Shown: one piece after another, positions 36,561 to 45,368 of the stretch
Numbering within the stretch: the first letter of the stretch is position 1
How the letters are laid out: every line of letters begins with the position of its first letter
Origin: Vibrio alfacsensis
GTDB taxonomy: Bacteria > Pseudomonadota > Gammaproteobacteria > Enterobacterales > Vibrionaceae
Reading direction: 5' to 3'
Assembly: GCF_003544875.1 (NCBI RefSeq)
Contig: NZ_CP032093.1
Location: forward strand, 1,612,001 to 1,676,000
DNA: 64,000 nt
Program-made: the position numbers and the translations under genes
The notes under the pieces: generated by a model
What the model saw: the letters and a program-made list of their open reading frames with translations, nothing else
Told to the model about the DNA's origin: nothing
Database searches by the model: none

Positions 36561-36598
36561 AACACCCATTTTTCGAAACAACACCCACCTTTCGAAAC
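36561..36598. repeat. Two-copy 19-bp tandem repeat upstream of sypR
   Basis: AACACCCATTTTTCGAAAC at 36561-36579 is followed directly by AACACCCACCTTTCGAAAC at 36580-36598. It ends a few bases before the sypR ribosome binding site, similar in size and position to the repeats before sypI. Confidence 0.8.
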
Positions 36599-36616
36599 AA
36601 CTTGGAGTATTACGTT

Positions 36617-37258
36617 ATGGATAACTACTTACGCTCAAAACGCTCAGTAACCATGTGCAAACGTGTAGTCGATATCTCGGGGGCGATCATCGGCCTGCTA
36701 GCTCTACTACCAATATTGCCATTTATCATGTTGGCTATTCGCATGACGTCCCCCGGCCCTATTTTTTATACACAACTTAGAGTTGGCAAATCGCACATAG
36801 ACCACGTAGAGCTGTTTGAAATCATCAAATTTCGGACCATGTACCAAGATGCCGAAGTACGAACCGGTGCCACTTGGGCGACAAATAACGACCCTAGGAT
36901 CACACCTGTCGGTCAATTTTTGCGAAAAGCCCGACTCGATGAATTGCCTCAATTGATTAATGTACTCAGAGGCGAAATGTCATTAATTGGACCGCGCCCA
37001 GAACGACCAGTTTTCTATCAAAAACTAGAGCAAAACATCCCATTCTTTACCGACAGAACTTATGGTGTGTTACCTGGCATTACGGGACTTGCACAAGTCA
37101 ATCAGGGTTACGATACATCCATTGAAGATGTAAGAAGAAAAGTCGGATTTGATCACGGGTACGCGCTATCCCAGCATTCACTAGCAAGTTGGTTTAAAAC
37201 TGATTTGATGATTACGATGAAGACATTCGTGATAATGCTAGATGGTCGAGGTCGATGA
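36617..37258 (+). CDS. sypR: SypR: initiating undecaprenyl-phosphate sugar phosphotransferase
   Basis: About 213 residues, the short form of the WbaP/PglC family with one membrane helix (about 20-45, GAIIGLLALLPILPFIML). Core motifs follow in order: SPGPIFYTQLRVG, FEIIKFRTM, DELPQLINVLRGEMSLIGPRPERP and LPGITGLAQV. It would load the first sugar-phosphate onto undecaprenyl phosphate to start the Syp unit. ATG 36617 is chosen for GGAG 9 bases upstream. It is the last gene of the locus and ends 37 bases before a terminator. Confidence 0.9.
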   Translation: MDNYLRSKRSVTMCKRVVDISGAIIGLLALLPILPFIMLAIRMTSPGPIFYTQLRVGKSHIDHVELFEIIKFRTMYQDAEVRTGATWATNNDPRITPVGQFLRKARLDELPQLINVLRGEMSLIGPRPERPVFYQKLEQNIPFFTDRTYGVLPGITGLAQVNQGYDTSIEDVRRKVGFDHGYALSQHSLASWFKTDLMITMKTFVIMLDGRGR

Positions 37259-37294
37259 TGGACAAGAGAGTACAAGATAAAAACACCAGATACG

Positions 37295-37323
37295 ACAAAG
37301 CCCGCTAAACTAGCGGGCTTTGT
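37295..37323. terminator. Rho-independent terminator of the syp operon
   Basis: ACAAAGCCCGCTA and TAGCGGGCTTTGT form a 13-bp stem with a four-base AACC/AAC-type loop. A-rich and T-rich flanks let it work in both directions, so it may also end the tRNA transcript from the other side. Confidence 0.88.
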
Positions 37324-37347
37324 GCTTGTTCACGAAGAACTAAAATT

Positions 37348-37424
37348 TGGTGGGTCCGACCAGATTCGAACTGGTGACCCCTACCATGTCAAGGTAGTAC
37401 TCTAACCAACTGAGCTACGGACCC
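37348..37424 (-). tRNA. tRNA-Val(GAC)
   Basis: 77 bases with the CCA end encoded. The acceptor stem is GGGTCCG/CGGACCC, the D-loop AGCTCAGTTGGTTAGAG, the anticodon stem CTACC-GGTAG around loop TTGACAT (anticodon GAC), and the T-arm is GTTCGAATC. Confidence 0.96.
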
Positions 37425-37453
37425 AAATTTTATTCCTAACCATTCAAATTGAA

Positions 37454-37530
37454 TGGTGCGTCCGAGTGGATTCGAACCACCGACCCCCGCCATGTCAAGG
37501 CGATACTCTAACCAACTGAGCTACGGACGC
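37454..37530 (-). tRNA. tRNA-Val(GAC)
   Basis: 77 bases with encoded CCA. The acceptor stem is GCGTCCG/CGGACGC, the anticodon stem CGCC-GGCG around TTGACAT (anticodon GAC), and the T-arm GTTCGAATC. It lies 29 bases upstream of the first copy in the same direction; compensating stem changes show an old duplication. Confidence 0.96.
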
Positions 37531-37720
37531 ATTTCTCTGGAACGAGATGGATATTAGCTATATCCCATCAGGGGTGCAAGCATAAATTCACACACTTTGA
37601 TTCGTTTGGCGAAAATCTAAACTCAAGACCTGTTTTTAGATGGTTTTATCACCACCTACCAAACGTAGTGAACATAAAAGTGTGATCTACCTAACTTTTC
37701 TTTGTTGAACGGATACGTTT

Positions 37721-38062
37721 TTAATTGTCGTATGGCACTTCACTTAACATCCAAATCTGCAACGTTTGGGAGACATTAGGGCAATCACCAAACAGAATTT
37801 GATATTTGGGTATAAATGGCTCGCCAATATACGTGGTTCTAATCAGCTTCCCGGTTTTCAAATCGACTTGTGTGCTCACTCGGCCTTTGAAGTTTTGGAA
37901 AATGGCAAATTGCTCACTGTGATAAACCATCTGCTCGCGATAAAACAAGAAATGGTCTTGCGGAGTACCCGTCAGCTGACACTCAAGTGGTTTAAGTAAA
38001 GGCTGCCCATTGACACTAAATGCCAGTAGAAATGTTGAAAGAACCCATCCTAATCGCATCAC
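37721..38062 (-). CDS. Hypothetical exported protein
   Basis: A 113-residue protein with a Sec signal peptide (residues 1-19, ending in VNG/Q). Two cysteines in the mature part (ECQLTG near residue 28 and DCPNV near 93) could form a disulfide. I do not recognise the family. It lies on the minus strand between a DUF2726 gene and the tRNA pair, and reads as an ordinary single gene. Confidence 0.65.
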   Translation of the reverse strand: MMRLGWVLSTFLLAFSVNGQPLLKPLECQLTGTPQDHFLFYREQMVYHSEQFAIFQNFKGRVSTQVDLKTGKLIRTTYIGEPFIPKYQILFGDCPNVSQTLQIWMLSEVPYDN

Positions 38063-38188
38063 ACTTCCCTATTCTTGTGTTTTTATCAAAGTATAGGCCT
38101 TTCTCAAACGATGGGATCCCTCAGGATTACGGCTTCTAAATACTGGGCTTATATAAGTACTGGTCTTATATAAGTAGTACGCTCATAT

Positions 38189-38226
38189 AACAAAGGCTTC
38201 AACCCTTTGAGCCAAAGCCTTTGTTA
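38189..38226. terminator. Hairpin after the DUF2726 gene
   Basis: AACAAAGGCTT and AAGCCTTTGTT form an 11-bp stem downstream of the gene that ends at 38249. The T-run on the minus strand is short, so terminator strength is uncertain. Confidence 0.55.
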
Positions 38227-38248
38227 TTACCTTGAAGTGAATAGACGC

Positions 38249-38911
38249 TTATTCATCTTCCGTATCAAACACGACATTATAGTTTTCAGTGTACGTACAG
38301 TTTGGTTGGCGACTACAGGTAAAGAAACGTCGTCCTTTAAACTCGCCCTGATTCGCGGTTTTTATCACCATTGGGCTACCGCACTTCTTACAGAATCGAA
38401 TTTCTTTATCTGATTCAATTAAATCGATATGGGCGGCCAAAAGACGACGCAAACGCCCGACTTGATAACTATGCTTCACCGATGCACCAATCAAAGGCAA
38501 GTTGGCTGATTTACATACGTGCATGAGCAGTTTTTGTCGTTCAGCTTTCCCCTTAGTCAACGGTTGCCCGTTATCGAGTTCAACAATAACGCGAGGCTCC
38601 AAAGTCCTTGGGTCACAGATTACGTAATCAAAATAGCTGCGCGCGATTCGATTGCTAGCAACAAACAACTGCTTTTTATTTTTAATACTTTTGGGAGTGA
38701 TTACACTCGCCATATTCACTTTGGCAAATACTACTGCATGTTCGCCAACTGCGGATCTTAACGCATTGTAAAACGCGCTTTCTTGCCCTCTAAGCAACGG
38801 CCCTTTGCTTTGATACGGATAATCTCGAGTATCATCATGTTTGATCACATACTTTTGAATAATGAAGAAGAATACGACAAGAAGAACAACAATGATAAAG
38901 ATGTTGGTCAT
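38249..38911 (-). CDS. DUF2726 protein with C-terminal zinc ribbon
   Basis: A 220-residue membrane-anchored protein. An N-terminal hydrophobic helix (residues 3-23, NIFIIVVLLVVFFFIIQ) is followed by a DUF2726 domain (about 45-170). The domain has endonuclease-like features: YFDYVICD and VIVELDNGQ with K-x-E/R residues after it, which resembles the PD-(D/E)xK core. A topoisomerase-type zinc ribbon follows (FCKKCGSPM at about 180, TCSRQPNCTY at about 203). A role in nucleic-acid processing at the membrane is inference. It has no operon partners. Confidence 0.78.
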   Translation of the reverse strand: MTNIFIIVVLLVVFFFIIQKYVIKHDDTRDYPYQSKGPLLRGQESAFYNALRSAVGEHAVVFAKVNMASVITPKSIKNKKQLFVASNRIARSYFDYVICDPRTLEPRVIVELDNGQPLTKGKAERQKLLMHVCKSANLPLIGASVKHSYQVGRLRRLLAAHIDLIESDKEIRFCKKCGSPMVIKTANQGEFKGRRFFTCSRQPNCTYTENYNVVFDTEDE

Positions 38912-39056
38912 AGATAAAATGCGCCCAAAACAACGAGTTACTCAAAGCCTAAAGGGAAAATTTAGCGAGAGCAACAAAACCAATAAATTTGCGGGATGAT
39001 GATAACAGTCCCTGACGATTAGAGCACGATTTCTAGCGGATAAGAGAAGAGCAAAC

Positions 39057-39074
39057 GGGCTCCATAATAAGCCC
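39057..39074 (-). terminator. Possible terminator of the tyrosine operon
   Basis: On the minus strand GGGCT and AGCCC pair around a short AT-rich loop, followed by GTTTGC. It is a short stem about 30-50 bases past maiA. Confidence 0.4.
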
Positions 39075-39105
39075 ATTTGTTGCTAATTAAGACGCAAAAA
39101 CATCC

Positions 39106-39774
39106 CTAACTCTTCGCATCTTCTTGATTTTCTGGCATCGCTGCAATAAAAGCAGGCAATTGGTTACAAGCTTCAACAACAGCAGTGATAATGGGATAAG
39201 ACGTCATATCAACGCCAAAACGCAGCGCATTGTAAACTTGCGGCACCAAGCAAATATCAACAACAGAGGGAGAGTCAGTCACACTGTAGATACAGTTTCC
39301 ATATTGTTGTCGATGGTGGGTTAACTTTTCTTCTAATGCTGTAAAGCCCTCGTGTATCCAATGATGGATCCATTCAACTTTGTTTTGTTGATTGCAAGAA
39401 CACTCCCTTTCTAAATACTGCAACACGCGTAAGTTATTAAGCGGATGGATCTCCATTGCAATATCCTGGGCCATCGCCAACGCTTGATAGCGAATCGGCG
39501 ACGGTTCTGGGATGATAGGAGCTTGGGGATATTGCTCATCGAGATACTGAATGATGGCAAGAGACTGATTTAGCTGAATATCACCATCGACAAGCACTGG
39601 CACAAGTTCAGAGGCGTTTAGCTCATGGTATTCCGCGCTATGCTGCTCACCGCCGTTACGTACCAAGTGAACCGATTGAGACTCGTAGCCCAACGCTTTT
39701 AAGTTCAAACAAATGCGCACTCGATACGCCGCCGAAGAACGCCAGTAGCCGTAGAGGGTGATATTTTCGCTCAT
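39106..39774 (-). CDS. maiA: Maleylacetoacetate isomerase (zeta-class GST)
   Basis: A 222-residue zeta-class glutathione transferase. The N-terminal thioredoxin-like domain has the active-site segment YWRSSAAYRVRICL (the serine of the SSxxxRVRIxL motif) and the cis-Pro element ELVPVL. A helical C-domain follows with DICLVPQVYNA. It converts 4-maleylacetoacetate to 4-fumarylacetoacetate with glutathione. It is the last gene of the hpd-hmgA-fah-maiA operon, 19 bases after fah, in the order of tyrosine breakdown. Confidence 0.92.
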   Translation of the reverse strand: MSENITLYGYWRSSAAYRVRICLNLKALGYESQSVHLVRNGGEQHSAEYHELNASELVPVLVDGDIQLNQSLAIIQYLDEQYPQAPIIPEPSPIRYQALAMAQDIAMEIHPLNNLRVLQYLERECSCNQQNKVEWIHHWIHEGFTALEEKLTHHRQQYGNCIYSVTDSPSVVDICLVPQVYNALRFGVDMTSYPIITAVVEACNQLPAFIAAMPENQEDAKS

Positions 39775-39793
39775 CGCTTCCTTGCCTCACATT

Positions 39794-40831
39794 TTAGTGT
39801 TTTAAATATTGGCTGACTTGTTGATCAATCGCGCCAAAGATCGAGTTACCATCTGTATCAAACATCTCTAGCTTGATTGAGTCACCAAACGACATAAAGC
39901 GAGTTATCGGCTTGCCATCACGAATGGTCTCTATCATGCGTACTTCTGCGATACAGGAATAACCCACGCCACCCTCTTCGATAGAGGTACCATGCTCTGT
40001 GCCCTGCTTGTTCGATACCGTACCCGAACCAATGATTGCGCCCGCAGAAAGTGGACGTGTTTTGCTGGCATGGACAATCAAGTCAGCGAAATCAAACGTC
40101 ATATCGATACCTGCATTTGGACAACCAAATGGCTTGTGGTTGAATGTAGAAACCAGAGGCAAATGAACTTTGTTCTCATACCACGCTTTACCCAGTTCAT
40201 CTGGCGTGACTGCAACAGGAGAAAACGCCGATGATGGTTTCGATTGGAAGAAGCCAAAGCCTTTCGCCAACTCTGCCGGAATCAAACCACGCAGTGACAC
40301 ATCATTAACTAGCATGATAAGACGAATGGATTCTTGTGCTTCTGCAATGCTTGCGCCCATTGGTACGTCACCGGTGATCACGGCAACTTCGCCTTCGAAA
40401 TCGATGCCCCACTCGTCGCTAGCAAATTCAATGTTGTCGTAAGGGCCAATAAACGCGTCTGAGCCGCCTTGATACATCAAAGGATCGGTCCAGAAGCTTT
40501 CTGGCATTTCTGCACCGCGCGCTTTACGCACTAGTTCAACGTGATTGACGTAAGCACTGCCATCTGCCCATTGATAGGCGCGTGGCAATGGTGATGCTAG
40601 ATAGTGGGATTCAAACTCTTCACTTCCCGAAACCGCACCATTATTTAGCGCGTTATAAAGCTCTTCCAGTTGTGGAGCGACTTTATCCCAGTTATCCAAT
40701 GCCACTTGCATGGTCGGTGCGAGATGCATCGCGTGGAAAATTTCGGTTGCCGGAACACATTGTGTCAGGTCTTTGCTCACGACCATCAACAGACCATCGC
40801 GAGTGCCATTTTTCTTGGTTGCTAATTTCAT
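39794..40831 (-). CDS. fahA: Fumarylacetoacetate hydrolase family protein
   Basis: A 345-residue member of the FAA hydrolase family. The metal-binding core reads GIDFEGEVAVITGDVP with downstream KGFGFFQSKPSSAFSP and a SGAIIGSGTVSN element (about residue 260). It would split fumarylacetoacetate into fumarate and acetoacetate, the last step of tyrosine degradation. It lies 9 bases after hmgA. It is shorter than animal FAH and of the bacterial type found in this operon. Confidence 0.88.
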   Translation of the reverse strand: MKLATKKNGTRDGLLMVVSKDLTQCVPATEIFHAMHLAPTMQVALDNWDKVAPQLEELYNALNNGAVSGSEEFESHYLASPLPRAYQWADGSAYVNHVELVRKARGAEMPESFWTDPLMYQGGSDAFIGPYDNIEFASDEWGIDFEGEVAVITGDVPMGASIAEAQESIRLIMLVNDVSLRGLIPAELAKGFGFFQSKPSSAFSPVAVTPDELGKAWYENKVHLPLVSTFNHKPFGCPNAGIDMTFDFADLIVHASKTRPLSAGAIIGSGTVSNKQGTEHGTSIEEGGVGYSCIAEVRMIETIRDGKPITRFMSFGDSIKLEMFDTDGNSIFGAIDQQVSQYLKH

Positions 40832-40840
40832 CTTTGCCCC

Positions 40841-41971
40841 TTACTTCTCTTGCCAGCTATAGACGTATTCTTTGTTTTCAACCTTATCGAGCTCGTCAGA
40901 AAACTCGAGCGCGTGGCGCGTATCAATCATCACTGCCACTTCATCGGTAAACTTCTTCTTATATTCCTGACCCGCTTTGAATGCTTTCGGATGAGGACCG
41001 TGAGTAAAGCCTGCCGGGTGGAAAGTCACCATGCCTGCCTCTATATTGTCACGGCTGAAGAAATCCCCTGCGTGGTAGAACAAGACTTCGTCATAATCGT
41101 CATTGTTATGATAGAACGGCACCTTCAGTGCGCCAGGGTCGCTCTCGATTGGACGAGGAACAAACGTACACACCACAAATCCAGCACCAACAAACGTCGT
41201 GTGGGCAGAAGGTGGTAAGTGATAACGATGCGACATCAAAGGACGAATATCACGCCAGTTCACTTTCACCACAGCTAAGTCACCGTGCCAACCAATCGCA
41301 TCAAGCGGGTTGAATGGATAAGTAATCACACTGACTTTATCATGGCGCTTCACATGAACTTGAGTTTGATCTTCTGAGTATTGCGCGCGGAATTCATCAT
41401 TAATTGACGGTGTTTGCAGAACGGCTGGGTCGAACACAGCGTGATTACCCACCATGCCTTTTTCTGGCAAAGAATAAGCGGCATCGGTGTTTTCAATCAT
41501 CAGAACAAACATTGGTTCACTTGGTTCTAATCGCCAACTGGTTGAGCGTGGGATCATCACGTAATCACCTTCGCTCACTTTGAGATGACCATAGTCGCAG
41601 TAAAGGTCAGCAGTTCCGTGATGGATGAACAGCAGCTCATCGCCATCGGCGTTACGCACTAAGAAGTCCATCTTTTCATCCATACGCCATACACGTATCT
41701 TACAGTTGGCGTTGTGTAGAAGATGAGGCACTGCCCAAGGCGAAACCTGACTCGCCGTTTCGACTAGGTTGAAATCGAAAGCGCGCGGGCGTAATTCCCC
41801 TTCCCACTCCGACCAACCTGTTGGCGCGTGTTGATGATGAAAGTGTGCTGCAGGACCGAAGAATCCACTTCGACCTGCTTCACGTTCGTAAATTGCCTCT
41901 TCCGGGAAATCAGCATGTGCTTGCTTGGAGCACACTCCCTCCCGATGAGGGAATGTGATCCATTTATGCAT
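40841..41971 (-). CDS. hmgA: Homogentisate 1,2-dioxygenase
   Basis: A 376-residue cupin-type dioxygenase of the compact bacterial form. The iron site includes DYDEVLFYHAGDF and the His of PAGFTHGPHP near the C-terminus; the N-terminus reads MHKWITFPHREGV. It opens the ring of homogentisate to maleylacetoacetate using O2 and Fe(II). Loss of this gene gives brown pyomelanin in Vibrio. ATG 41971 overlaps the end of hpd by 8 bases, so the two are translationally coupled. Confidence 0.93.
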   Translation of the reverse strand: MHKWITFPHREGVCSKQAHADFPEEAIYEREAGRSGFFGPAAHFHHQHAPTGWSEWEGELRPRAFDFNLVETASQVSPWAVPHLLHNANCKIRVWRMDEKMDFLVRNADGDELLFIHHGTADLYCDYGHLKVSEGDYVMIPRSTSWRLEPSEPMFVLMIENTDAAYSLPEKGMVGNHAVFDPAVLQTPSINDEFRAQYSEDQTQVHVKRHDKVSVITYPFNPLDAIGWHGDLAVVKVNWRDIRPLMSHRYHLPPSAHTTFVGAGFVVCTFVPRPIESDPGALKVPFYHNNDDYDEVLFYHAGDFFSRDNIEAGMVTFHPAGFTHGPHPKAFKAGQEYKKKFTDEVAVMIDTRHALEFSDELDKVENKEYVYSWQEK

Positions 41972-43037
41972 CGCTTAGTACTCCTCGGCGGATTTGATCT
42001 TCTTCAATCGATTCAAACAGCGCTTTGAAGTTACCCTCACCAAAGCCCTCATTACCTTTACGTTGAATGATTTCGAAGAACACCGGTCCAATAACAGTCT
42101 GAGTGAAGATTTGCAGCAAGATGCCATCTTTAGTTGGTGCGCCATCAATCAAAATTCTCATGTCGCGCAGTTTGCTGACATCCTCCCCATGGCCTTTCAC
42201 ACGTTCATCAATTTTCTCGTAGTAAGTGTCTGGTGTAGGCATGAAGTCCATGCCACGATCACGTAGGGTTTGAACGGTTTGGTAGATGTCATCGGTAGTC
42301 ATCGCGATGTGCTGAATACCCTCACCGTTGTATTCACGGATAAACTCTTCAATCTGAGATTTGTCATCAGAAGACTCATTGATTGGAATGCGGATCTTGC
42401 CACACGGTGCGGTCATTGCTCGGCTAACAAGCCCTGTCAGCTTACCTTCAATGTCGAAGTAGCGAATCTCGCGGAAGTTACCAATGCGCTCGTAGAATCC
42501 AGACCACACGTCCATGTTGCCTTGCTTCACGTTATGAGTCAGATGGTCGATTTCGTACAAACCAACGTCTGCTTTCGCTAGGCGCTCTTCTGCATCGTCA
42601 TAGAAACGAAAATCAACATCGTAAATGCTTTGCTTACCGTAACGGTCAACAAAGTACAGCAAGCTTTCACCGATGCCATAAATGGCAGGGATACTCAACT
42701 CCATTGGACCAATTTCAGTTTTGTATTCAACACCGCCGTTATCCAGTGCTTGCTTAAGCGCTAGATTGGCATCTTTTACACGAAACGCCATTCCGCATAC
42801 GGAAGGGCCATGAAGTTTAGAAAACGCTTCTGCCTGACTATGAGGCTGAGCATTAACAATGAAGCTAATGTCACCTTGTCTATACAGCCACGCCTCTTTG
42901 GAACGGTGTTTTGCGATCTCGGCAAAGCCCAACGAAGAAAAGAGTGCTTTTAGCTGTCCAATACCCACGCTATCTGCTGCGGTATATTCAACAAACTCGA
43001 ATCCATCCGTGCCTAATGGGTTGTAAGTGTCCACCAT
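41964..43037 (-). CDS. hpd: 4-Hydroxyphenylpyruvate dioxygenase
   Basis: A 357-residue two-domain VOC-fold dioxygenase. The Fe(II) ligands are in DHLTHNV (about residue 160), GIQHIAM (about 240) and FFEIIQRKG (about 320). It converts 4-hydroxyphenylpyruvate to homogentisate. It is the first gene of the operon, with GAGGAAA just upstream of ATG 43037. The upstream 420 bases hold the operon promoter. Confidence 0.94.
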   Translation of the reverse strand: MVDTYNPLGTDGFEFVEYTAADSVGIGQLKALFSSLGFAEIAKHRSKEAWLYRQGDISFIVNAQPHSQAEAFSKLHGPSVCGMAFRVKDANLALKQALDNGGVEYKTEIGPMELSIPAIYGIGESLLYFVDRYGKQSIYDVDFRFYDDAEERLAKADVGLYEIDHLTHNVKQGNMDVWSGFYERIGNFREIRYFDIEGKLTGLVSRAMTAPCGKIRIPINESSDDKSQIEEFIREYNGEGIQHIAMTTDDIYQTVQTLRDRGMDFMPTPDTYYEKIDERVKGHGEDVSKLRDMRILIDGAPTKDGILLQIFTQTVIGPVFFEIIQRKGNEGFGEGNFKALFESIEEDQIRRGVLSDA

Positions 43038-43455
43038 GACTTTCTCCTCAATGTCACTGTTATAGCTAGAAACAGCCTTTATGTCTGGAAACGTTCTTTA
43101 CGCCAGAAAACTGTCGGCTTACTTAGAATCTATTTCTAACTTGGCGCAGGAGAAGATAAATTGGAATAGTTGGCGAAAAATCGGTGACTTAGCGAACACC
43201 GCCAACGAATGTAAAAATTTGTTACGCTCCGAGCGTTAATTTTAAAACCAAAAGCAATGACAGTTAAAATAATTTATTATCAGTAACTTATCGATTTACT
43301 TTCGCAATATAATCCAACCTGCCGATGTAAACAAAATGTTACCACACCATTGAATGGCCGCTTTATTTGACGCAGCAGGATGAAGATGGGGCATCAAACT
43401 GGCAACAGGATATGTTACCAGTCCTAGACGAGGTGATTAGATTGAACAAAGCCAA
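43038..43455. other. Intergenic region upstream of hpd
   Basis: About 420 bases without a gene. It must hold the hpd promoter. The sequence TGTAAACAAAATGTTACC at 43325-43342 resembles a TyrR box (TGTAAA, six bases, TTTACA) but matches only four of six bases in the second half and lies nearly 290 bases upstream, so it is only a candidate. No clear terminator for the 43456 gene is visible. Confidence 0.35.
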
Positions 43456-44274
43456 TTAGAAGTAATAGCTATAAGTAAACTTCAGCTCTGTCCCTTGTCT
43501 GTTGTGGCCGAAACTTTGCTCAACATCATCAAAGTACTCGGTGTAAGTGATTTTTCCCCAATGTTTGCGGTTTTGTGCAAGTGGGGTTTGAAATGCAAGA
43601 TCCAGTTGAAGCTGGTTTATCGTTCCCACCGTTCCACCAAAATCTAATGAACTAAATTGCGGGTTAATTTGAACGTGCGTACCATTTTGATGCAAATAGA
43701 TTGAGTTCAAAAAGTTAAATTGAACGCCCCAGGTATAATCATCCACCAGCCCTAGCTTGCTGTAAGTACTATTGTTCTGTCCCACTGCACCTGCAAGAAT
43801 TGGGAATGACAACCAATTTTTGAATGGCGTATCAACGCGGATCAAACCGCCTACCGCAAACAATCGATCAGAAATTGCATCGGTAAAACTGGTTTCAATA
43901 TAATCGAGAGAGACGCCGGCCATAGGCGCATGCTGCCACTCTGTATGAGTCACTTCAAAGTACCTAGCGCGTACTTGCGACAAGTTAAAATCGTCACTAC
44001 CTACTTTACCGTTTTCCTGGCCCTGAATGGTTAGCTGCCCCAAAAACAGATTGCCATTACTTTTTCCGCCAGACATCTGACCCTGAATTTGAACAAAATC
44101 ATTGTCCTCTTCATTAAAGCTCTGTTTTCCATAAGTGATGTTTACAACCGAAGATACTTTCGTATGGTCACCTGGATCTGGCGCATCGTCTGGCGTGATA
44201 TGTTCATCTGCTATAGCGTGGGTTGAGAACAGGATAAGTGCACTACTTAATGTTATTATTTTATAATTTGTCAT
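43456..44274 (-). CDS. Hypothetical outer-membrane beta-barrel-like protein
   Basis: A 272-residue protein with a signal peptide (residues 1-22, ending in AIA). The mature chain is rich in alternating aromatic/polar strands (VNITYGKQSF, LFLGQLTIQG, WGVQFNFLNSIYLHQNG) and ends in LKFTYSYYF. A terminal Phe preceded by aromatic positions is the Bam recognition signature of outer-membrane barrels. I do not recognise a named porin family. It is divergent from the ToxR-like pair, and ToxR-type regulators commonly control porins, which makes regulation by its neighbour plausible. Confidence 0.68.
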   Translation of the reverse strand: MTNYKIITLSSALILFSTHAIADEHITPDDAPDPGDHTKVSSVVNITYGKQSFNEEDNDFVQIQGQMSGGKSNGNLFLGQLTIQGQENGKVGSDDFNLSQVRARYFEVTHTEWQHAPMAGVSLDYIETSFTDAISDRLFAVGGLIRVDTPFKNWLSFPILAGAVGQNNSTYSKLGLVDDYTWGVQFNFLNSIYLHQNGTHVQINPQFSSLDFGGTVGTINQLQLDLAFQTPLAQNRKHWGKITYTEYFDDVEQSFGHNRQGTELKFTYSYYF

Positions 44275-44671
44275 GGTCGGAGAACCTATTTTGTGCGTTA
44301 TTGGTTTGTCAGCTTCTATGAGCTAAATTCGAACCCACTCTAGAAAATTTACACACACTGCGATAACAAAATTAAAAACATAAAATAAAAAGTATAGTTT
44401 CGGAAATATTTCATTTAAAACATACGTTTAAAATGACCCACATTCCCAAACACCTCGCCCACATAAATATTACAGAATGATTTTAAATTGCTGATATATT
44501 TGCCTAGCCCATTCCATGATATTAATTTTCACTTCGACTTTAATTAATAATGACCGGATTCGCATTTTTGATATTTGGTTTTCGTTCTGGTCCACTTTTG
44601 CGTCTGATCAAATGCGTGACCGATTCTTCTCGGGTAGCATAATCCTTGAAATAACAGAAAGAGAGAATTCA
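44275..44671. other. Divergent intergenic region between the OMP and ToxR-like genes
   Basis: About 400 AT-rich bases hold both promoters. Runs such as TTTAAAACATACGTTTAAAA (44413-44432, a partial palindrome) could bind the regulator, but I see no certain operator. A 62-residue open frame here (44516-44704) ends inside the ToxR-like start region and is explained below. Confidence 0.4.
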
Positions 44672-45368
44672 ATGCCTGTTATCCTTGGAGCCACCGGTAT
44701 ATAATGTGGGAGATATATACTTTTCCCCGACTTCCGGCGTTATCGATAATCAAGGAGAGCTATCGAGATTAAGGGCAAGGGAAGCCAATCTATTTAATGA
44801 GCTAATCAAGACCTTTCCAGAAGTTCTGTCTCGATCCACGATAGAAGAAACGCTGTGGAAAGACTCTTACGCAACAAATGCGACCATTAATCAAACCGTG
44901 AAAGCGCTGCGATTTTCTTTAAAAGATATCGATAGAACCTTGATTAGAACGATCCCGAAACAAGGCTACGTTCTCGCGATCGCACCAATAAAAGAAAATG
45001 GCTATGGTGATCTTAGCCCTTGTTTTACGTCCCCGAATGAACGGGTTACTGAAGAAATTGATACGAACAAAAGTTCATCTGAAGACTCAAACCAACCGAT
45101 ACATTCCATTCGGGTGGTTGTCGCGGTGTGCACAATAGCTATTGCTTCTTTCGCTTTATCTGCCTCTGGGTTGTTTGTCTCCGAACCTAATAGAGTAAGC
45201 CAAAAATACGGAAATCACTGGGTATTGTTTGAGCCCACAGAAAACGAGTTATCTTCTCTGCCTGTAAAGCCAGATGAAACAACAAAATACATAACAAAAC
45301 ATGCGAATTACTATCGAATCTGTTCTGAGAAACAAGGAGTATTAGAATGCCAAAAAGTCGATTTCTAA
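44672..45368 (+). CDS. ToxR/VtrA-like membrane-bound transcription factor, probable frameshifted start
   Basis: About 230 residues: a cytoplasmic winged-helix DNA-binding domain of the OmpR/ToxR type (about 5-105, with SRLRAREANLFNELI and LIRTIPKQGYVL), a linker, one membrane helix (about 145-166) and a short periplasmic domain with two cysteines (YRICSEKQGVLECQ). This is the layout of ToxR, TcpP and VtrA. AGAGAG lies upstream of ATG 44672 (MPVIL), but the main frame starts only at TTG 44685, without a ribosome binding site. Removing one T from CCTT at 44683-44686 gives MPVILEPPVYNVGDIYF. Its stop overlaps the partner gene by 22 bases. Confidence 0.75.

Noticed and set aside
15646..37258. Reading the polysaccharide cluster as a capsule or O-antigen locus
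   Set aside because: Gene order, the STAS and OmpA proteins, the sigma-54 activator, and four SypG-type promoters match syp specifically; no nucleotide-sugar synthesis genes of capsule type are present.
43325..43342. TyrR box controlling hpd
   Set aside because: Only one half-site is good and it is nearly 290 bases upstream; kept as a weak note only.
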